Shown in pieces: positions 19,165 to 29,815 of a stretch of 64,000 nucleotides of DNA. The position numbers were made by a program, and so were the translations under genes. The notes beneath the pieces are model-generated. The model saw only the letters and a program-made list of their open reading frames with translations, was not told the origin of the DNA and ran no database searches. Positions within the stretch are counted from its first letter, which is position 1, and the number at the start of each line of letters is the position of its first letter. Where the stretch lies: contig MEFD01000015.1 in assembly GCA_001724995.1 (NCBI GenBank), positions 1-64,000 on the forward strand. The letters are read 5' to 3'. This DNA comes from Rubrivivax sp. SCN 71-131 (GTDB lineage: Bacteria > Pseudomonadota > Gammaproteobacteria > Burkholderiales > Burkholderiaceae_C).

Positions 19165-21729
19165 ATGTCACCGCCAGTTCCCCCGGGCCCTGCGGCCGCC
19201 ACGCCCCATCCCGCCACGCGCAGGATCTTCGGCCTGTGGTGGCGACGGCAGTCCCCGGCGCGCCAGGACCGGCTGGCGACCCTGGCGCCCCTGATCTCGG
19301 TGCTGCTCTTCCTCGCCGCGATCATTTCCGCCTTTTGGTACCTGCGCAACGAGGAATTCGAGCGCGAGACCGACCTGGTGCGGCGGGACACCGAGATCAC
19401 GCAGCAGCAGATCAACCTGGGCCTGCTGCAGAACGTCGAGCAACTCACGCGCCTCGCGCGGGAACTGCTGACGCGCCAGGTCGACGCCGCGAGCTTCGCC
19501 ACCCTGGCCGACGAGTTCGCGCGCGAGCGCCCGGAGATTCGCCACCTGAGCTGGCTCGACGCGCGCCGCCGCGTCAAGGCGAGCCACTACCCGCTGCTCT
19601 ACCTGCCGGAAGCCCTCACGGGCGCGGCTTCGCCGTTGGCGAGCTTCCCGCGCCAGGGCGAGGACAGCGCGGCCGAGCGTGCCTTTCGCGAAGCGATCCG
19701 CAGCCGCCAGCCCACGTATTCGCGCGCCTTCGACTCCCCGGCCGGGGAGCCGGTGTTCCAGCTCTACCTGCCGCTGCGGGACCGCCAGGGCTTCGCCGGC
19801 ACGCTGCTCGTCGAGTACGCGGTCCGCACCTTGCTGCGCCAGTACGTGCCGCCCGACGTCGCCAAGCGACGCGCGATCACCGTGGTCGACGACGACCAGC
19901 AGGTGCTGGCCAGCATCGCCGGCGACGGCCCGGCGCTGTTCGGCAGCGGCGCCTCGATCCTGGCCACGGCGCCGCTGGGCCCGCAGGCGCTGGGCCTGAC
20001 GCTGCGCGCGCAAGGCTGGCGGACTTCGATCGGCCTCATCGGCAACACCCTTTTCTGGATGGTGGTGGCGCTGTCGGCGCTCACCGTGTGGATGCTGCTG
20101 GGCGCCTGGCGCCACATGCGCCGCCGCGCCCAGATCCAGTCGGCCCTGGTGCAGGAGACCAATTTCCGCCGCGCGATGGAGAACTCCATGCCCACCGGCA
20201 TGCGTGCGATGGATCTCGAGGGCCGCATCACCTACGTCAACGCCGCCTTCTGCCAGATGACCGGCTACGCCGAGCCCGAGCTCGTCGGCTGCCAGCCCCC
20301 CTACCCCTACTGGCCCTCGGAGCGGACCGAGGAGAACACGCGGCTGCTGCACCAGGAACTGCTCGGCCGCAGCCCGGCCGGCGGCGTCGAAGTGAGGCTG
20401 CGGCGCAAGGACGGCAGCCGCTTCGATGCCCGCATGTACGTCAGCCCGCTGATCGACCCGCGCGGCCAGCAGACCGGCTGGATGACGAGCATGACCAACA
20501 TCACCGAGGCCAAGCGCATCCGCGACCAGCTCTCGGCCAGCCACGAGCGCTTCACCACCGTGCTGGAAGGGCTGGATGCCTCGGTCTCCGTGCTTTCGGT
20601 GCAGCAGGGCGAGCTCCTCTTCACCAACCGCAGCTACCGGCTGTGGTTCGGCGGCAGCGCCGAGGGCCATGCGCTGCTGGCCGGCAACGAAGCGCAGGAC
20701 TACGACGCGCGCAGCGAGGACGGCATCGACCACCTCTCGGGCCTGCCCACGCACGCGCTGACCGAGGTCGGCACGCACTCGCGCGAGGTCTTCGTCGAGG
20801 GCATGAACAAGTGGTTCGACGTGCGCGCGCGCTACCTGCAGTGGACCGACGGACGCCTGGCGCAGATGCTCATCGCCACCGACATCAGCGCGCGCCGTCG
20901 CGCCGAGGCCCAGGCCGCGGCGCAGGCCGAGAAGGCGCAGGTCACGAGTCGCCTGGTAACGATGGGAGAGATGGCGAGCTCCGTGGCGCACGAGCTCAAC
21001 CAGCCGCTCACCGCCATCACCAACTACTGCAACGGCATGGTCTCGCGTGTGCAGGGCGACACCATCGAGCGCGAGGACCTCGTCGCCGCCCTGCGCAAGA
21101 CGGCGCACCAGGCCGAGCGCGCCGGGCAGATCATCAAGCGCATCCGCGCCTTCGTGAAGCGCAGCGAGCCGCAGCGCCAGCCCGCGCACGCCGGGCAGAT
21201 CATCGAGGACGCGGTCGATCTCGCGGGCATCGAGCTGCGCCGGCGCAACGTCAGGATCCAGACCTACGTCGCGCAGCATCTGCCCGAGCTGCTGATCGAC
21301 CCGATCCTGATCGAGCAGGTCGTGCTCAACCTGCTGAAGAACTCGGCCGAGGCGATCGACGCCGCCGGCCTGCCGAGCACGCGCCGCCAGATCGAGCTGC
21401 GCGTGGTGCCACGCCATACCCCCGACGAGGGCGGCGTGATCGAGTTCAGCGTCACCGACTCGGGCCCCGGCCTGAAGGAGGAGGTCGTCGGCCGCCTCTA
21501 CGAGGCCTTCTTCTCGACCAAGGCCGAGGGGCTGGGGATCGGGCTGTCGCTGTGCCGCTCGATCGTCGAGTCGCACCGGGGCCGGATGCGCGCGCAGAAC
21601 CTCTACAATTCCGGCACCGTCGTCGGCTGCCAGTTCACCTTCACCCTGCCGGTGGAACGCGCGGCCCGCCCCGAGGCACCCACGTCGCCCGTCGGCGCTG
21701 CCGTCAACCCAGCCCTCACTCCGGAATGA
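19165..21729 (+). CDS. PAS-domain membrane sensor histidine kinase
   Basis: 854 residues. Two membrane helices (about 37-58 and 293-317) enclose a periplasmic sensing region of about 230 residues. Two PAS domains follow (about 330-450 and 455-590), then the kinase: H-box [15 protein letters not shown] with H609, N-box [11 protein letters not shown]-boxes DSGPGLKEE and GLGIGLSLC. The transmitter is of the FixL/DctB/TodS type, but there is no sign of the FixL haem PAS. Its stop overlaps the start of the response regulator (ATGA). Its place beside aceE suggests it senses a signal tied to central carbon or redox state. Confidence 0.9.
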   Translation: MSPPVPPGPAAATPHPATRRIFGLWWRRQSPARQDRLATLAPLISVLLFLAAIISAFWYLRNEEFERETDLVRRDTEITQQQINLGLLQNVEQLTRLARELLTRQVDAASFATLADEFARERPEIRHLSWLDARRRVKASHYPLLYLPEALTGAASPLASFPRQGEDSAAERAFREAIRSRQPTYSRAFDSPAGEPVFQLYLPLRDRQGFAGTLLVEYAVRTLLRQYVPPDVAKRRAITVVDDDQQVLASIAGDGPALFGSGASILATAPLGPQALGLTLRAQGWRTSIGLIGNTLFWMVVALSALTVWMLLGAWRHMRRRAQIQSALVQETNFRRAMENSMPTGMRAMDLEGRITYVNAAFCQMTGYAEPELVGCQPPYPYWPSERTEENTRLLHQELLGRSPAGGVEVRLRRKDGSRFDARMYVSPLIDPRGQQTGWMTSMTNITEAKRIRDQLSASHERFTTVLEGLDASVSVLSVQQGELLFTNRSYRLWFGGSAEGHALLAGNEAQDYDARSEDGIDHLSGLPTHALTEVGTHSREVFVEGMNKWFDVRARYLQWTDGRLAQMLIATDISARRRAEAQAAAQAEKAQVTSRLVTMGEMASSVAHELNQPLTAITNYCNGMVSRVQGDTIEREDLVAALRKTAHQAERAGQIIKRIRAFVKRSEPQRQPAHAGQIIEDAVDLAGIELRRRNVRIQTYVAQHLPELLIDPILIEQVVLNLLKNSAEAIDAAGLPSTRRQIELRVVPRHTPDEGGVIEFSVTDSGPGLKEEVVGRLYEAFFSTKAEGLGIGLSLCRSIVESHRGRMRAQNLYNSGTVVGCQFTFTLPVERAARPEAPTSPVGAAVNPALTPE

Positions 21730-22349
21730 GCCTGATCCCCAAGAAAGGCACCGTCTACGTGGTCGACGACGACGAGGCGGTACGCGACTCCCTGCAATGG
21801 CTGCTGGAGGGCAAGGACTACCGCGTCAAGTGCTTCGATTCCTCGGAATCGTTCCTCGCCCGCTTCGATCCGCGCGAGGTCGCCTGCCTGATCGCCGACA
21901 TCCGCATGGAAGGCATGAGCGGTCTGGAGTTGCAGGACCGGCTGCTCGAGCGCAAGAGCCCGCTGCCCATCGTCTTCATCACCGGCCACGGCGACGTGCC
22001 GATGGCGGTCACGACGATGAAGAAGGGCGCGATGGACTTCATCGAGAAGCCCTTCAAGGAAGCCGAGCTGCTGGGCTTGGTCGAGCGCATGCTCGAGCAG
22101 GCGCGCAACGCCTTCAGCCAGCACCAGGAGCAGGCCAGCCGCGACGCGCTGCTCTCGCGCCTGACCACGCGCGAGGCGCAGGTGCTCGAGCGCATCGTCG
22201 CCGGCCGCCTGAACAAGCAGATCGCCGACGACCTGGGCATCAGCATCAAGACCGTGGAGGCGCACCGCGCCAACATCATGGAAAAGCTGAACGCCAACAC
22301 CGTGGCCGACCTGCTGAAGATCGCGCTCGGCGCCACGGCCAAGAGCTGA
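21726..22349 (+). CDS. FixJ-family response regulator
   Basis: 207 residues. Receiver domain with the acidic pocket VVDDDEAV and phosphorylation site D58 (IADIRMEG), then GHGDVPMAV and the conserved K in IEKPFKE. A LuxR-type helix-turn-helix follows ([15 protein letters not shown] ... [14 protein letters not shown]). Start ATG overlaps the kinase stop by four bases, so the pair is translationally coupled. A GC-rich hairpin (22350-22371, GCCGCC/GGCGGC) follows the stop. Confidence 0.93.
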   Translation: MSLIPKKGTVYVVDDDEAVRDSLQWLLEGKDYRVKCFDSSESFLARFDPREVACLIADIRMEGMSGLELQDRLLERKSPLPIVFITGHGDVPMAVTTMKKGAMDFIEKPFKEAELLGLVERMLEQARNAFSQHQEQASRDALLSRLTTREAQVLERIVAGRLNKQIADDLGISIKTVEAHRANIMEKLNANTVADLLKIALGATAKS

Positions 22350-22450
22350 GCCGCCGAGGCGCCGAGGCGGCGCACACGACGCCGCTCGCCACCGGGCTGC
22401 GCCCGCGCGACGACGGCGGCGGTCATCGATCGACCCCTGGGAACAAGACC

Positions 22451-23323
22451 ATGACGGCCCGACTCATCGACGGCAACGCGCTCGCCAAGCAGACGCGCGC
22501 CGAACTCGCCACGCGCGTGCAGGCCCTGGTCGCGCGCGGCCTGCAGCCGGCGCTGGCCGTCATCCTCGTCGGCGACGATCCGGCCTCGCAGGTCTACGTG
22601 AGGCACAAGGTCGCGGACTGCGATGGCGTGGGCATGCGCTCCATCCTCGACCGCCTGCCTGCGCAGCTGCCGGAGGACGCGCTGCTGGCGCGCATCCGGG
22701 CGCTGAATGCCGACCCCGCGGTGCACGGCATCCTCGTGCAGCTTCCGCTGCCCGCGCACATCGACACCCACAAGGTCATCGCGACGATCGCGCCATCGAA
22801 GGACGTCGACGGCTTTCACCTCGCCAACGCGGGCGCGCTGATGGTCGGGCAGCGCGGCTTCCGCCCGTGCACGCCCTATGGCTGCATGCGCATGCTGCAG
22901 TCCGCGGGCATTGATGCGCGTGGTCGCCACGCGGTCGTGGTCGGACGCAGCAACATCGTCGGCAAGCCCATGGCCATGCTGCTGCTGCAGGCCAACGCCA
23001 CCGTCACCATCTGCCACAGCGCCACGCCGGACCTGGGCGCCTTCACGCGCCAGGCCGACATCCTCGTGGCCGCCGTCGGCCGTCGCGACACGATCACCGC
23101 CGAAATGGTGAAGCCCGGCGCCGTCGTCATCGACGTCGGCATGAACCGCAACGAGGCCGGGAGGCTCTGCGGCGACGTCGACTTCGAGGGCGTGCGCAAG
23201 GTCGCCGGCTGGATCACGCCCGTGCCCGGCGGCGTCGGTCCGATGACGCGTGCGATGCTGCTCGTGAACACGCTCGAGGCGGCGGAGAACACGGCGCCGG
23301 CAGCGGCCGCGGCCGCCCGATAA
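22451..23323 (+). CDS. folD: Bifunctional methylene-THF dehydrogenase/methenyl-THF cyclohydrolase
   Basis: 290 residues; interconverts methylene-, methenyl- and formyl-tetrahydrofolate for purine and fMet synthesis. [14 protein letters not shown] contains the catalytic Tyr/Lys pair (the Lys of YVxxK). GILVQLPLP, the NADP-binding [12 protein letters not shown] and [15 protein letters not shown] are all diagnostic. Stands alone between the response regulator and the DUF4124 gene. Confidence 0.97.
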   Translation: MTARLIDGNALAKQTRAELATRVQALVARGLQPALAVILVGDDPASQVYVRHKVADCDGVGMRSILDRLPAQLPEDALLARIRALNADPAVHGILVQLPLPAHIDTHKVIATIAPSKDVDGFHLANAGALMVGQRGFRPCTPYGCMRMLQSAGIDARGRHAVVVGRSNIVGKPMAMLLLQANATVTICHSATPDLGAFTRQADILVAAVGRRDTITAEMVKPGAVVIDVGMNRNEAGRLCGDVDFEGVRKVAGWITPVPGGVGPMTRAMLLVNTLEAAENTAPAAAAAAR

Positions 23324-23351
23324 TCGCCCCATCGCCTCGAAGGAGCGCTTC

Positions 23352-23969
23352 ATGCACCCGGGAAAGCTGCTGCTCGCCGCCTGGGCCGCCGTTCTGGTCG
23401 CGCCGGTGGTGGCCCAGTACAAGATCATCGACGCCCAAGGGCGCGTCACCTACACCGACAGGCCGCCGGCCACCGAGGGCTCCAAGGTGTTGCCGATGAG
23501 CGGCGGCGTCGCGGCAGCGGCCGCCGCCGGCAACAGCGCCCTGCCCTACGAGCTGCGGCAGATCGTCGCCCGCTACCCGGTGACGATCTATACCGGCCCC
23601 GACTGCACGCCCTGCGAGGCCGGGCGCCAGTTGCTGCGCCAGCGCGGCGTGCCCTACAGCGAGCGGGAGATCCTGAACGAAGACGACAGCGCCGCGCTCG
23701 AGCGCCTCAGCGGCGGCCGCGTCCTGCCCTCGCTCGCCGTCGGCTCGCAGGCGCTGCGCGGCTTCGGCGCGACGGACTGGTCGAGCTATCTCGATGCCGC
23801 CGGCTATCCGCGCGAATCGCGCCTGCCGCGCAACTGGCAGCCCCCGGCGGCCAGTCCGCTGGTGGCGCGCGCAGCGGCAACGCCGGCGTCGACCCCCGCT
23901 GCCCGTGCCGAGCGCCCGGCGCCGGACGCGGAGGCGACCGCGCCGCCGGTATCGACGATCAGGTTCTGA
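23352..23969 (+). CDS. Exported DUF4124-glutaredoxin fusion protein
   Basis: 205 residues from the ATG at 23352 (AAGGAG upstream). A signal peptide (1-21) precedes a DUF4124 segment (YKIIDAQGRVTYTDRPP). Residues about 75-150 form a glutaredoxin/thioredoxin fold with a CTPC redox motif (C85, C88) and a VLPSLAVG cis-Pro loop. A Pro/Ala-rich tail ends the protein. Probably a periplasmic thiol-disulfide protein; the partner is unknown. Its 3' end overlaps the convergent MFS gene by 11 bases. Confidence 0.85.
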   Translation: MHPGKLLLAAWAAVLVAPVVAQYKIIDAQGRVTYTDRPPATEGSKVLPMSGGVAAAAAAGNSALPYELRQIVARYPVTIYTGPDCTPCEAGRQLLRQRGVPYSEREILNEDDSAALERLSGGRVLPSLAVGSQALRGFGATDWSSYLDAAGYPRESRLPRNWQPPAASPLVARAAATPASTPAARAERPAPDAEATAPPVSTIRF

Positions 23970-25173
23970 CGCGCGCGATCCGCCGCGTCAGCCAGGCACC
24001 GCCGCCGACGAGGCCGCCGACCCCCCAGAACAGCACCGCTGCGCCCGCGGCGCTGCCAAGCGCGCCGAAGAGCAACGGCATCAGCGTGCTCGAGGTGTTG
24101 ATCGCCATCGAGCGGAAGGCAAGCGCTTCGCCATGCCGTCCGTCCGGCGTCACCTGGTGCAGCGTGGTCATGATGATCGGCTGCGCGACCCCCAGCGTCA
24201 CCCCGAGCAGCGCCGCGCACACGCCCATCACCCAGGGCTGCGTTGCCAGCGGATAGGCGGCGAAGACCAGCGCCGAGCCGAGCATCGCCGCACCCAGCAG
24301 CCTGACCCCCTCGATGCTCTCGGCGATCAGCGGCACCAGCAGCCGGATGACGGTGACGGAGAGCGTGAAGGTGCCGAGGATGAAGCCGATCGTGCTGGCG
24401 CTGAAGCCACGCTCGTGCCCGAGCACCGGCACGGCAAAACCGTGCACGTCCCAGCACATCGAGAACAGCCAGTTCACCGCCAGCAGGCGCTTCATGCCCG
24501 GAGCCGCGAGCAGCTCCCAGGCGGTGCGCGGGCCGCGCGGCGAAGCCGGCGAGGGCGGCAGCACCGGCACGCGCCGCGCGCTTGCCAGGGTGGCCAGCGG
24601 CAGCAGCATCAGCAGCAGGTAGGCGCCGGTGAAGCCGCTGACGTCGATCATGACGCCGGTGACCACCGGGCCGACGACGTTGCTGAAGGCCGGCGCGACG
24701 CCGAGCCAGCTGAAGACGCGCATGCGTTCGCTGGCGTCGCGGGCGGCCAGCCCTGCCGTGCGCTGGATGGTGAGCATGCCGATGTTGGCGGCGCTGCCGC
24801 TGAGGGTGGCGGCCACACACATGGCGGCGATCGCGAAGCCGCCCTGCAGGCGCGTCGAGACCACGGCCACGGCCATGCCGCAGAGCGCCAGGGCCGCGGC
24901 CAGACGCACCGGCCGGTGGTAGCCCAGCCGGTCGGCGAGTCGCCCGGCGTAAAGCGCCAGCAGCACGGGAGCGGCGGCAAAGAGTGCCAGCAGCACGCCC
25001 ACCGTCCAGGCACTGGCGCCCATGCGCAGGGCCTGCAGCGGTGTGGCCATGCGCAGGCCCGCCATCGCGGCATGCAGGCCGAGCTGGCCGACGATCAACG
25101 CCACCAGCACGCGGTTGTCGAGGATGACGGCGACGGCTTTCGCGCGCGGCGGCGCGGGGCCCGAGTCAGCCAC
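23959..25173 (-). CDS. MFS transporter
   Basis: 404 residues with about 12 hydrophobic helices and the cytoplasmic loop motif GRLADRLGYHRPVR between helices 2 and 3, typical of the major facilitator superfamily (drug/sugar efflux-like). No substrate can be assigned. The start overlaps the stop of rmuC by eight bases, so the two are probably co-translated. Confidence 0.85.
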   Translation of the reverse strand: MADSGPAPPRAKAVAVILDNRVLVALIVGQLGLHAAMAGLRMATPLQALRMGASAWTVGVLLALFAAAPVLLALYAGRLADRLGYHRPVRLAAALALCGMAVAVVSTRLQGGFAIAAMCVAATLSGSAANIGMLTIQRTAGLAARDASERMRVFSWLGVAPAFSNVVGPVVTGVMIDVSGFTGAYLLLMLLPLATLASARRVPVLPPSPASPRGPRTAWELLAAPGMKRLLAVNWLFSMCWDVHGFAVPVLGHERGFSASTIGFILGTFTLSVTVIRLLVPLIAESIEGVRLLGAAMLGSALVFAAYPLATQPWVMGVCAALLGVTLGVAQPIIMTTLHQVTPDGRHGEALAFRSMAINTSSTLMPLLFGALGSAAGAAVLFWGVGGLVGGGAWLTRRIARVRT

Positions 25174-26410
25174 CGCCGATCTCGGGCAGGGTCTGCACGC
25201 GCTCGAGCTGGCGTGCCATCGCGCGCGTGCGCGTCTGCGCCGCGTCGATCGACGCGCCGGCCTCGTCGAGCTTACGCCGCGTGCGCACGAGCACCTCGCC
25301 GAAGCGGGCGAACTCGGTCTTCACCGCGCCCAGCACCTCCCACACCTCGGTCGAGCGCTGCTCGAGCGCGAGCGTGCGAAAGCCCATCTGCAGGCTGTTC
25401 AGGATCGCCAGCAGCGTCGTCGGTCCGGCGATCACGACGCGGCACTCGCGCTGCAGCGCCTCGACGAGGCCCGGGCGGCGCAGCACCTCGGCGTACAAGC
25501 CCTCGGTGGGCAGGAAGAGCAGCGCGAAGTCGGTGGTGTGCGGCGGTGCCACGTACTTGTCGCGGATCATCCGCGCCTGCTGGCGCAGCCAGGTCTCGAT
25601 CGCCCTGGCCGAAGCCTCCACCGCCGACGCGTCGGCGCGCTCCTGCGCGTCCAGCAGCCGCTCGTAGTCCTCGCGCGGGAACTTGGCGTCGATCGGCAGC
25701 CACAGCGGCGCGCCATCGCTGCGCTGGCCCGGCAGGCGCAGCGCGACCTCGACGCGCTCGCCGCGGCCCGGCACCGGCGCCACGTTGGTCGCGTACTGCG
25801 CGGGGGTGAAGACCTGCTCGATCAGCGCCGCCAGCTGCACCTCGCCGAAGACGCCGCGCGCCTTCACGTTGCCGAGCACGCGCGAGAGCGAGCCGACGTC
25901 GCGCGCCAGGCCCTGCATCTCGCCCAGGCCCTGGTGCACCTGCTCCAGGCGCTCGGCCACCAGCCGGAAGCTCTCGCCCAGGCGCTGCTCGAGTGTCGCG
26001 TGCAGCTTCTCGTCGACGGTGGCGCGCATCTGCTCGAGCTTCTTCTCGTTGCCCTCGTGCAGCGCCGACAGGCGCGCCTCCACCGTGCCGCGCAGCTCGG
26101 CGGCGCGCCGCTCATGTTCCTCGGCGAGATGGCGCAACTGCTCGAACTGCGAGCGCGAATGCTCGCCCGACTGAGCCAGCAGCAGCGCCTGCAGCGCCGC
26201 CAGGTCCTGCCGCTGGGCCCGGCCCACGCGCGCCAGCTCCTCACGCAGCTCGCGCTCGAGCGTGCCGGCGTCGTTCTGCAGCGCCAGCCGCAGCGCCGCG
26301 AGCGTGGCGTCGAGCCGCCCTGCACCGTCGTCGCGCAGCAGCAGCCAGGCGAGCAGCAACAGGTTCAGCGCGGCCAACGCCAGCAGCGCTGCGAGCGTCC
26401 AATCGGGCAT
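25166..26410 (-). CDS. rmuC: DNA recombination protein RmuC
   Basis: 414 residues. An N-terminal membrane anchor (4-26) is followed by a long coiled coil (about 40-175) and the RmuC PD-(D/E)XK nuclease-like domain (GVFGEVQLAALIEQVF, LPIDAKFPREDYERL, VIAGPTTLLAILNSL). In E. coli RmuC limits inversion of short inverted repeats. First gene of a two-gene unit with the MFS transporter. Confidence 0.92.
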   Translation of the reverse strand: MPDWTLAALLALAALNLLLLAWLLLRDDGAGRLDATLAALRLALQNDAGTLERELREELARVGRAQRQDLAALQALLLAQSGEHSRSQFEQLRHLAEEHERRAAELRGTVEARLSALHEGNEKKLEQMRATVDEKLHATLEQRLGESFRLVAERLEQVHQGLGEMQGLARDVGSLSRVLGNVKARGVFGEVQLAALIEQVFTPAQYATNVAPVPGRGERVEVALRLPGQRSDGAPLWLPIDAKFPREDYERLLDAQERADASAVEASARAIETWLRQQARMIRDKYVAPPHTTDFALLFLPTEGLYAEVLRRPGLVEALQRECRVVIAGPTTLLAILNSLQMGFRTLALEQRSTEVWEVLGAVKTEFARFGEVLVRTRRKLDEAGASIDAAQTRTRAMARQLERVQTLPEIGGG

Positions 26411-26475
26411 CGCGGGATTGTCTCAGGGCCGCCATGCCCGTGCAGGCGCGAAGCCTGCACGCTGCACGCACGCGC

Positions 26476-27468
26476 TCAGCCGAGCACCTCGGGATTGAGC
26501 AGCGAAGGCGGCCGCCCGGCCTGCGGCCCGCAGCCGAGCGCGGCGATGAGGTTGTCGGCCGCCAGCTCGGCCATCGCGCGGCGCGTGGCCAGGCTGGCGC
26601 TGCCGATGTGCGGCGTCAGCGCGACGTTCTCCAGCGCCAGCAGCGCGGGGTTGACGCGCGGCTCGCCTTCGAAGACGTCCAGGCCTGCGGCGGCCAGCCG
26701 CCCCTCGCGCAGCGCCTGCGCCAGCGCGTCCTCGTCGACGAGGCCACCGCGGCCGATGTTGGTGAGCGTCGCGCTGGGCTTCATCTGCGCGAGTTCCGCT
26801 GCGGCGACGGTGTGGTGCGTGTCGGCGCTGTAGGGAAGCACCAGCACGAGGTGATCGGCCTGCCGCAGCAGCGTGCGCTTGTCGACCCAGCGCGCGGCCA
26901 GCGGCGCCTCGAGCGCGGGCTCGAGGCGGCTGCGATTGTGGTAGAGCACCTTCATGCCGAAGCCCAGCGCCCCCCGCCGCGCGATCGCCTGGCCGATGCG
27001 CCCCATGCCGAGGATGCCCAGCGTGCTGCCGTGCACGTCCGGGGCGATGAACATGTCGTAGCTCCAGCGCGTCCAGCGGCCCGCGCGCAGAAAGCGCTCG
27101 CCCTCGGGGATGCGCCGCGCCGCGGCCATCATCAGCGCAAAGCCCAGATCGGCGGTGGTCTCGGTCAGCACGCCGGGCGTGTTGGTGGCCATCACCTGGC
27201 GCGCGCTGCAGGCGGCGAGGTCGATGTTGTTGTAGCCCACCGCCATGTTGCACACCACGCGCACCTGCGGGCAGGCGTCCAGCAGCGCGCCATCGATGCG
27301 CTCGCTGCCGGTGATGAAGGCGCCGGACTTGCCCTGCAGCCGCGCCGTCAGCTGCTCGCGCGTGTAGATCGTGTCCTGCGGGTTGTCCTCGACCTCGAAG
27401 TGCGCGCGCAGGCGCTCGACCACTTCGGGGAAGACCTTGCGCGCCACGAGCACCTGCGGCCGGTTCAT
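26476..27468 (-). CDS. D-2-hydroxyacid dehydrogenase (glyoxylate/hydroxypyruvate reductase type)
   Basis: 330 residues. The NAD(P) site [16 protein letters not shown] is near residue 150. The catalytic residues are the Arg in [14 protein letters not shown], the Glu in DVFEGEP and the His in LTPHIGSAS. Sequence style ([19 protein letters not shown]) is closest to GhrB/TkrA reductases of glyoxylate, hydroxypyruvate or 2-ketogluconate. AGGAGG precedes the ATG. It follows the antiporter gene by 28 bases on the same strand. Confidence 0.9.
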   Translation of the reverse strand: MNRPQVLVARKVFPEVVERLRAHFEVEDNPQDTIYTREQLTARLQGKSGAFITGSERIDGALLDACPQVRVVCNMAVGYNNIDLAACSARQVMATNTPGVLTETTADLGFALMMAAARRIPEGERFLRAGRWTRWSYDMFIAPDVHGSTLGILGMGRIGQAIARRGALGFGMKVLYHNRSRLEPALEAPLAARWVDKRTLLRQADHLVLVLPYSADTHHTVAAAELAQMKPSATLTNIGRGGLVDEDALAQALREGRLAAAGLDVFEGEPRVNPALLALENVALTPHIGSASLATRRAMAELAADNLIAALGCGPQAGRPPSLLNPEVLG

Positions 27469-27496
27469 CGTTCGTCCTCCTGATCGCGTGGGATGT

Positions 27497-28981
27497 TCAG
27501 CGGAAAAAGACGAAGGTCATGAGGACGAAGAGCGGCAGCAGCACCAGCGCGCTCCAGCCCATGTAGCCGAAGAAGCTGGGCATGCGCACGCCGCGGTCCT
27601 CGGCGATGGCCTTGACCATGAAGTTGGGCGCGTTGCCGATGTACGTGTTGGCGCCCATGAAGACGGAGCCGGCCGAGATCGCCGCCAGCGTCGCCGCCAG
27701 CGGGCCCATCAGGTGCGCCGGATCTCCCCCGGCGAGATTGAAGAACACGAGGTAGGTCGGCGCGTTGTCCAGGAACGAGGACAGGCCGCCGGTGAACCAG
27801 AAGTAGGCCCAGGGCAGCGGCTGCCCGTCGACGCCGGTGACGGCGCGCGCCACCGCCGCAAACGCCCCCTGCTCGCCCGCGCGCAGCATCGCCAGCACCG
27901 GGATCATGGTGAGGAAGATGCCGAAGAAGAGCTTGGCCACCTCCGCCATCGGCGCCCAGGAGAACTGGTTCGCCTGCCGCACCGCCTTGGGCGTGATCGC
28001 CAGCGAGACCAGCGTCACGACGACGAGCAGCCCGTCGCGCACGAGCTGCTGCAGCTCCACGCGCGTGCCGAAGACCTCGAAGCCGATGCCGGGGTTCCAG
28101 ATGCCGCTCATCAGCACCAGCGCCACCACCGCCAGCAGCGGCAGGAAGTTGATCGCGCCGTCCAGCCCCAGACGCGGCGTGTCGGGCGTCGCGTCGGCCG
28201 GCAACACGCCTTCCTTGCGGTACCACCAGCTGTCGATGACGTAGAAGATCGCCAGCAGCGCGCCCAGCAGGAGCAGCGTCTCCGGGAAGATGTGGCGCGC
28301 GGTCCAGAAGAAGTCGACGCCGCGCAGGAAGCCCAGGAAGAGCGGCGGGTCGCCCAGCGGCGTCAGCGAGCCGCCGGCATTGCTCACCGTGAAGATGAAG
28401 AAGACGACGACGTGCGCGACATGCTTGCGGTTGTCGTTGGCGCGGATGAGCGGACGGATCATCAGCATCGAGGCACCGGTCGTCCCCATCACGCTGGCCA
28501 GCAACGAGCCCACCGCCATGATGCCGACGTTGACGGCCGGGCTGCCGTGCAGGTTGCCGCGCACATAGATGCCGCCGGCCGCGGTGAAGAGCGCGCACAG
28601 CAGCGCGATGAAGGGGATGTACTCGGCCAGCAGCGTGTGCACGACGGCCTGCCCCGCCGCCGCCGGGCCGAAGGCCAGCGTGAAGGGAAGCAGGAAGGCC
28701 AGCGACCAGCCCAGCACGATCTTGCCGAAGTGGTGATGCCACAGCCCCGGCGCCAGCAGCGGCAGCAGCGCGATCGAGAGCAGCACGCCGGCGAAGGGCA
28801 CGCCCCACCAGGCGGCGAGGCTGGCGCCGTCGACCTCCGAGGCGCGCGCGAGCAAGGGCATGGCGAGCAGCGCCGTGGCCAGGACGACGCGGGGAGCGCG
28901 ACGCGCCGGACCGGCCGCTGCGGGGGGGACGATGCCGGCCGGCGGCACGACGTTCTCTGCGGCTGCACTCATGCGGGCCAT
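27497..28981 (-). CDS. nhaD: NhaD-family Na+/H+ antiporter
   Basis: 494 residues from the ATG at 28981, preferred because TGGA sits just before it; an ATG three codons later (28972) is also possible. Signal-like first helix, then about 11-12 membrane segments. Ion-transporter family motifs: [39 protein letters not shown] and [19 protein letters not shown]. Members exchange Na+ (or Li+) for protons at the inner membrane. Divergent from the phasin gene; 207 bases separate the two start codons. Confidence 0.88.
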   Translation of the reverse strand: MARMSAAAENVVPPAGIVPPAAAGPARRAPRVVLATALLAMPLLARASEVDGASLAAWWGVPFAGVLLSIALLPLLAPGLWHHHFGKIVLGWSLAFLLPFTLAFGPAAAGQAVVHTLLAEYIPFIALLCALFTAAGGIYVRGNLHGSPAVNVGIMAVGSLLASVMGTTGASMLMIRPLIRANDNRKHVAHVVVFFIFTVSNAGGSLTPLGDPPLFLGFLRGVDFFWTARHIFPETLLLLGALLAIFYVIDSWWYRKEGVLPADATPDTPRLGLDGAINFLPLLAVVALVLMSGIWNPGIGFEVFGTRVELQQLVRDGLLVVVTLVSLAITPKAVRQANQFSWAPMAEVAKLFFGIFLTMIPVLAMLRAGEQGAFAAVARAVTGVDGQPLPWAYFWFTGGLSSFLDNAPTYLVFFNLAGGDPAHLMGPLAATLAAISAGSVFMGANTYIGNAPNFMVKAIAEDRGVRMPSFFGYMGWSALVLLPLFVLMTFVFFR

Positions 28982-29054
28982 TGTTCCATCACTGCACAGG
29001 CCCGACGGCATCCTGGGCGCCGACGGCGTCATGGTGCGCTGCAGCAAATAGTGC

Positions 29055-29082
29055 TTGCAATCCTCCGGACAGACCCTATACT
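29055..29082 (+). promoter_or_regulatory. Sigma-70-type promoter of the phasin gene
   Basis: TTGCAA (29055-29060), 16-base spacer, TATACT (29077-29082). The inferred transcription start, near 29089, falls at the edge of the palindromic operator described separately. It gives a leader of about 100 bases before the phasin start codon. Confidence 0.7.
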
Positions 29083-29090
29083 TCGATCCA

Positions 29091-29105
29091 TGCTGCACTG
29101 CAGCA
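29091..29105. promoter_or_regulatory. PhaR-type operator over phasin transcription start
   Basis: TGCTGCACTGCAGCA is a perfect palindrome apart from its central base and contains CTGC-N3-GCAG, the site described for the PHB-responsive repressor PhaR of Paracoccus. A related GCTGCAGC block lies at 29039-29046, upstream of the promoter. Its position right after the -10 box fits repression until PHB granules titrate PhaR away. No phaR gene is in the window. Confidence 0.65.
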
Positions 29106-29188
29106 ATGAACGAGGAGCAGGTTTCGACCGGGCTCCGACCCTTGTCCGCTGTCCCCTTCCCCCATCCCCCGACCGCAAGGAGAGCACC

Positions 29189-29743
29189 ATGAACTTCACG
29201 CAAGATCAACTGTTGGCGTCGCAAAAGGCGAACATCGAGACCCTCTTCGGCCTGAGCCAGAAGGCATTCGAAGGCGTCGAGAAGCTCGTCGAGTTGAACA
29301 TGCAGGTCGCCAAGACCGCGATGACCGAGGCCGCCGAAGCCACCAAGGCCGCGCTGTCGGTCAAGGACGCGCAGGAACTGCTCGCGCTGCAGGCCAGCCT
29401 GCTGCAGCCCAACGCCGAGAAGGTCGCGGCCTACAACCGTCACGTGTACGACATCTTCGCCGCCACCAACGCCGATCTCGCCGCCGCCGCCGAGACCCAG
29501 GCCGCCGACGTGCAGCAGAAGGTGCTGGCCAGCGTCGACACCGCCGTCAAGAACGCCCCCGCCGGCACCGAGAGCGCCGTGGCGCTGGTGAAGTCCGCCG
29601 TCGCCGCCGCCAACAACGCGTTCGAGAGCGTGCAGAAGGCCGCCAAGCAGGCTGCCGAAGTCGCCGAGTCGAACTTCCAGGCGATGACCAGCACCGCCGT
29701 GAAGGCCTCGCAGGCCGCCGGCAAGAGCAAGCGCGCCGCCTGA
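29189..29743 (+). CDS. phaP: Phasin, PHB-granule surface protein
   Basis: 184 residues from the ATG at 29189 with AAGGAG upstream. An all-helical, Ala/Lys-rich, amphipathic protein of the phasin_2 type ([20 protein letters not shown], then repeated helical stretches and a basic AAGKSKRAA tail). Coats PHB granules and controls their number and size. It lies far from phaCB in this window, but carries a PhaR-like operator that would link it to PHB state. A strong hairpin follows the stop. Confidence 0.94.
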   Translation: MNFTQDQLLASQKANIETLFGLSQKAFEGVEKLVELNMQVAKTAMTEAAEATKAALSVKDAQELLALQASLLQPNAEKVAAYNRHVYDIFAATNADLAAAAETQAADVQQKVLASVDTAVKNAPAGTESAVALVKSAVAAANNAFESVQKAAKQAAEVAESNFQAMTSTAVKASQAAGKSKRAA

Positions 29744-29769
29744 ACCCGAGGTCACCCTCTTGACCCCGA

Positions 29770-29803
29770 GCGGCCCGGTGGCAACACCGGGCCGCCGTCG
29801 TTT
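29770..29803 (+). terminator. Hairpin terminator after phasin gene
   Basis: CGGCCCGGTG (29771-29780), loop GCAA, CACCGGGCCG (29785-29794): a perfect 10-bp stem on a GNRA-type tetraloop, followed by CCGTCGTTT. It is 27 bases after the phasin stop and ahead of the convergent patatin gene. Confidence 0.8.
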
Positions 29804-29815
29804 ACGGGCGCCGCG

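Noticed and set aside
19165-22349. Oxygen-sensing FixL/FixJ system
   Set aside because: The response regulator is FixJ-like, but the kinase has a periplasmic sensing domain and its PAS domains show no clear haem-binding FixL motif.
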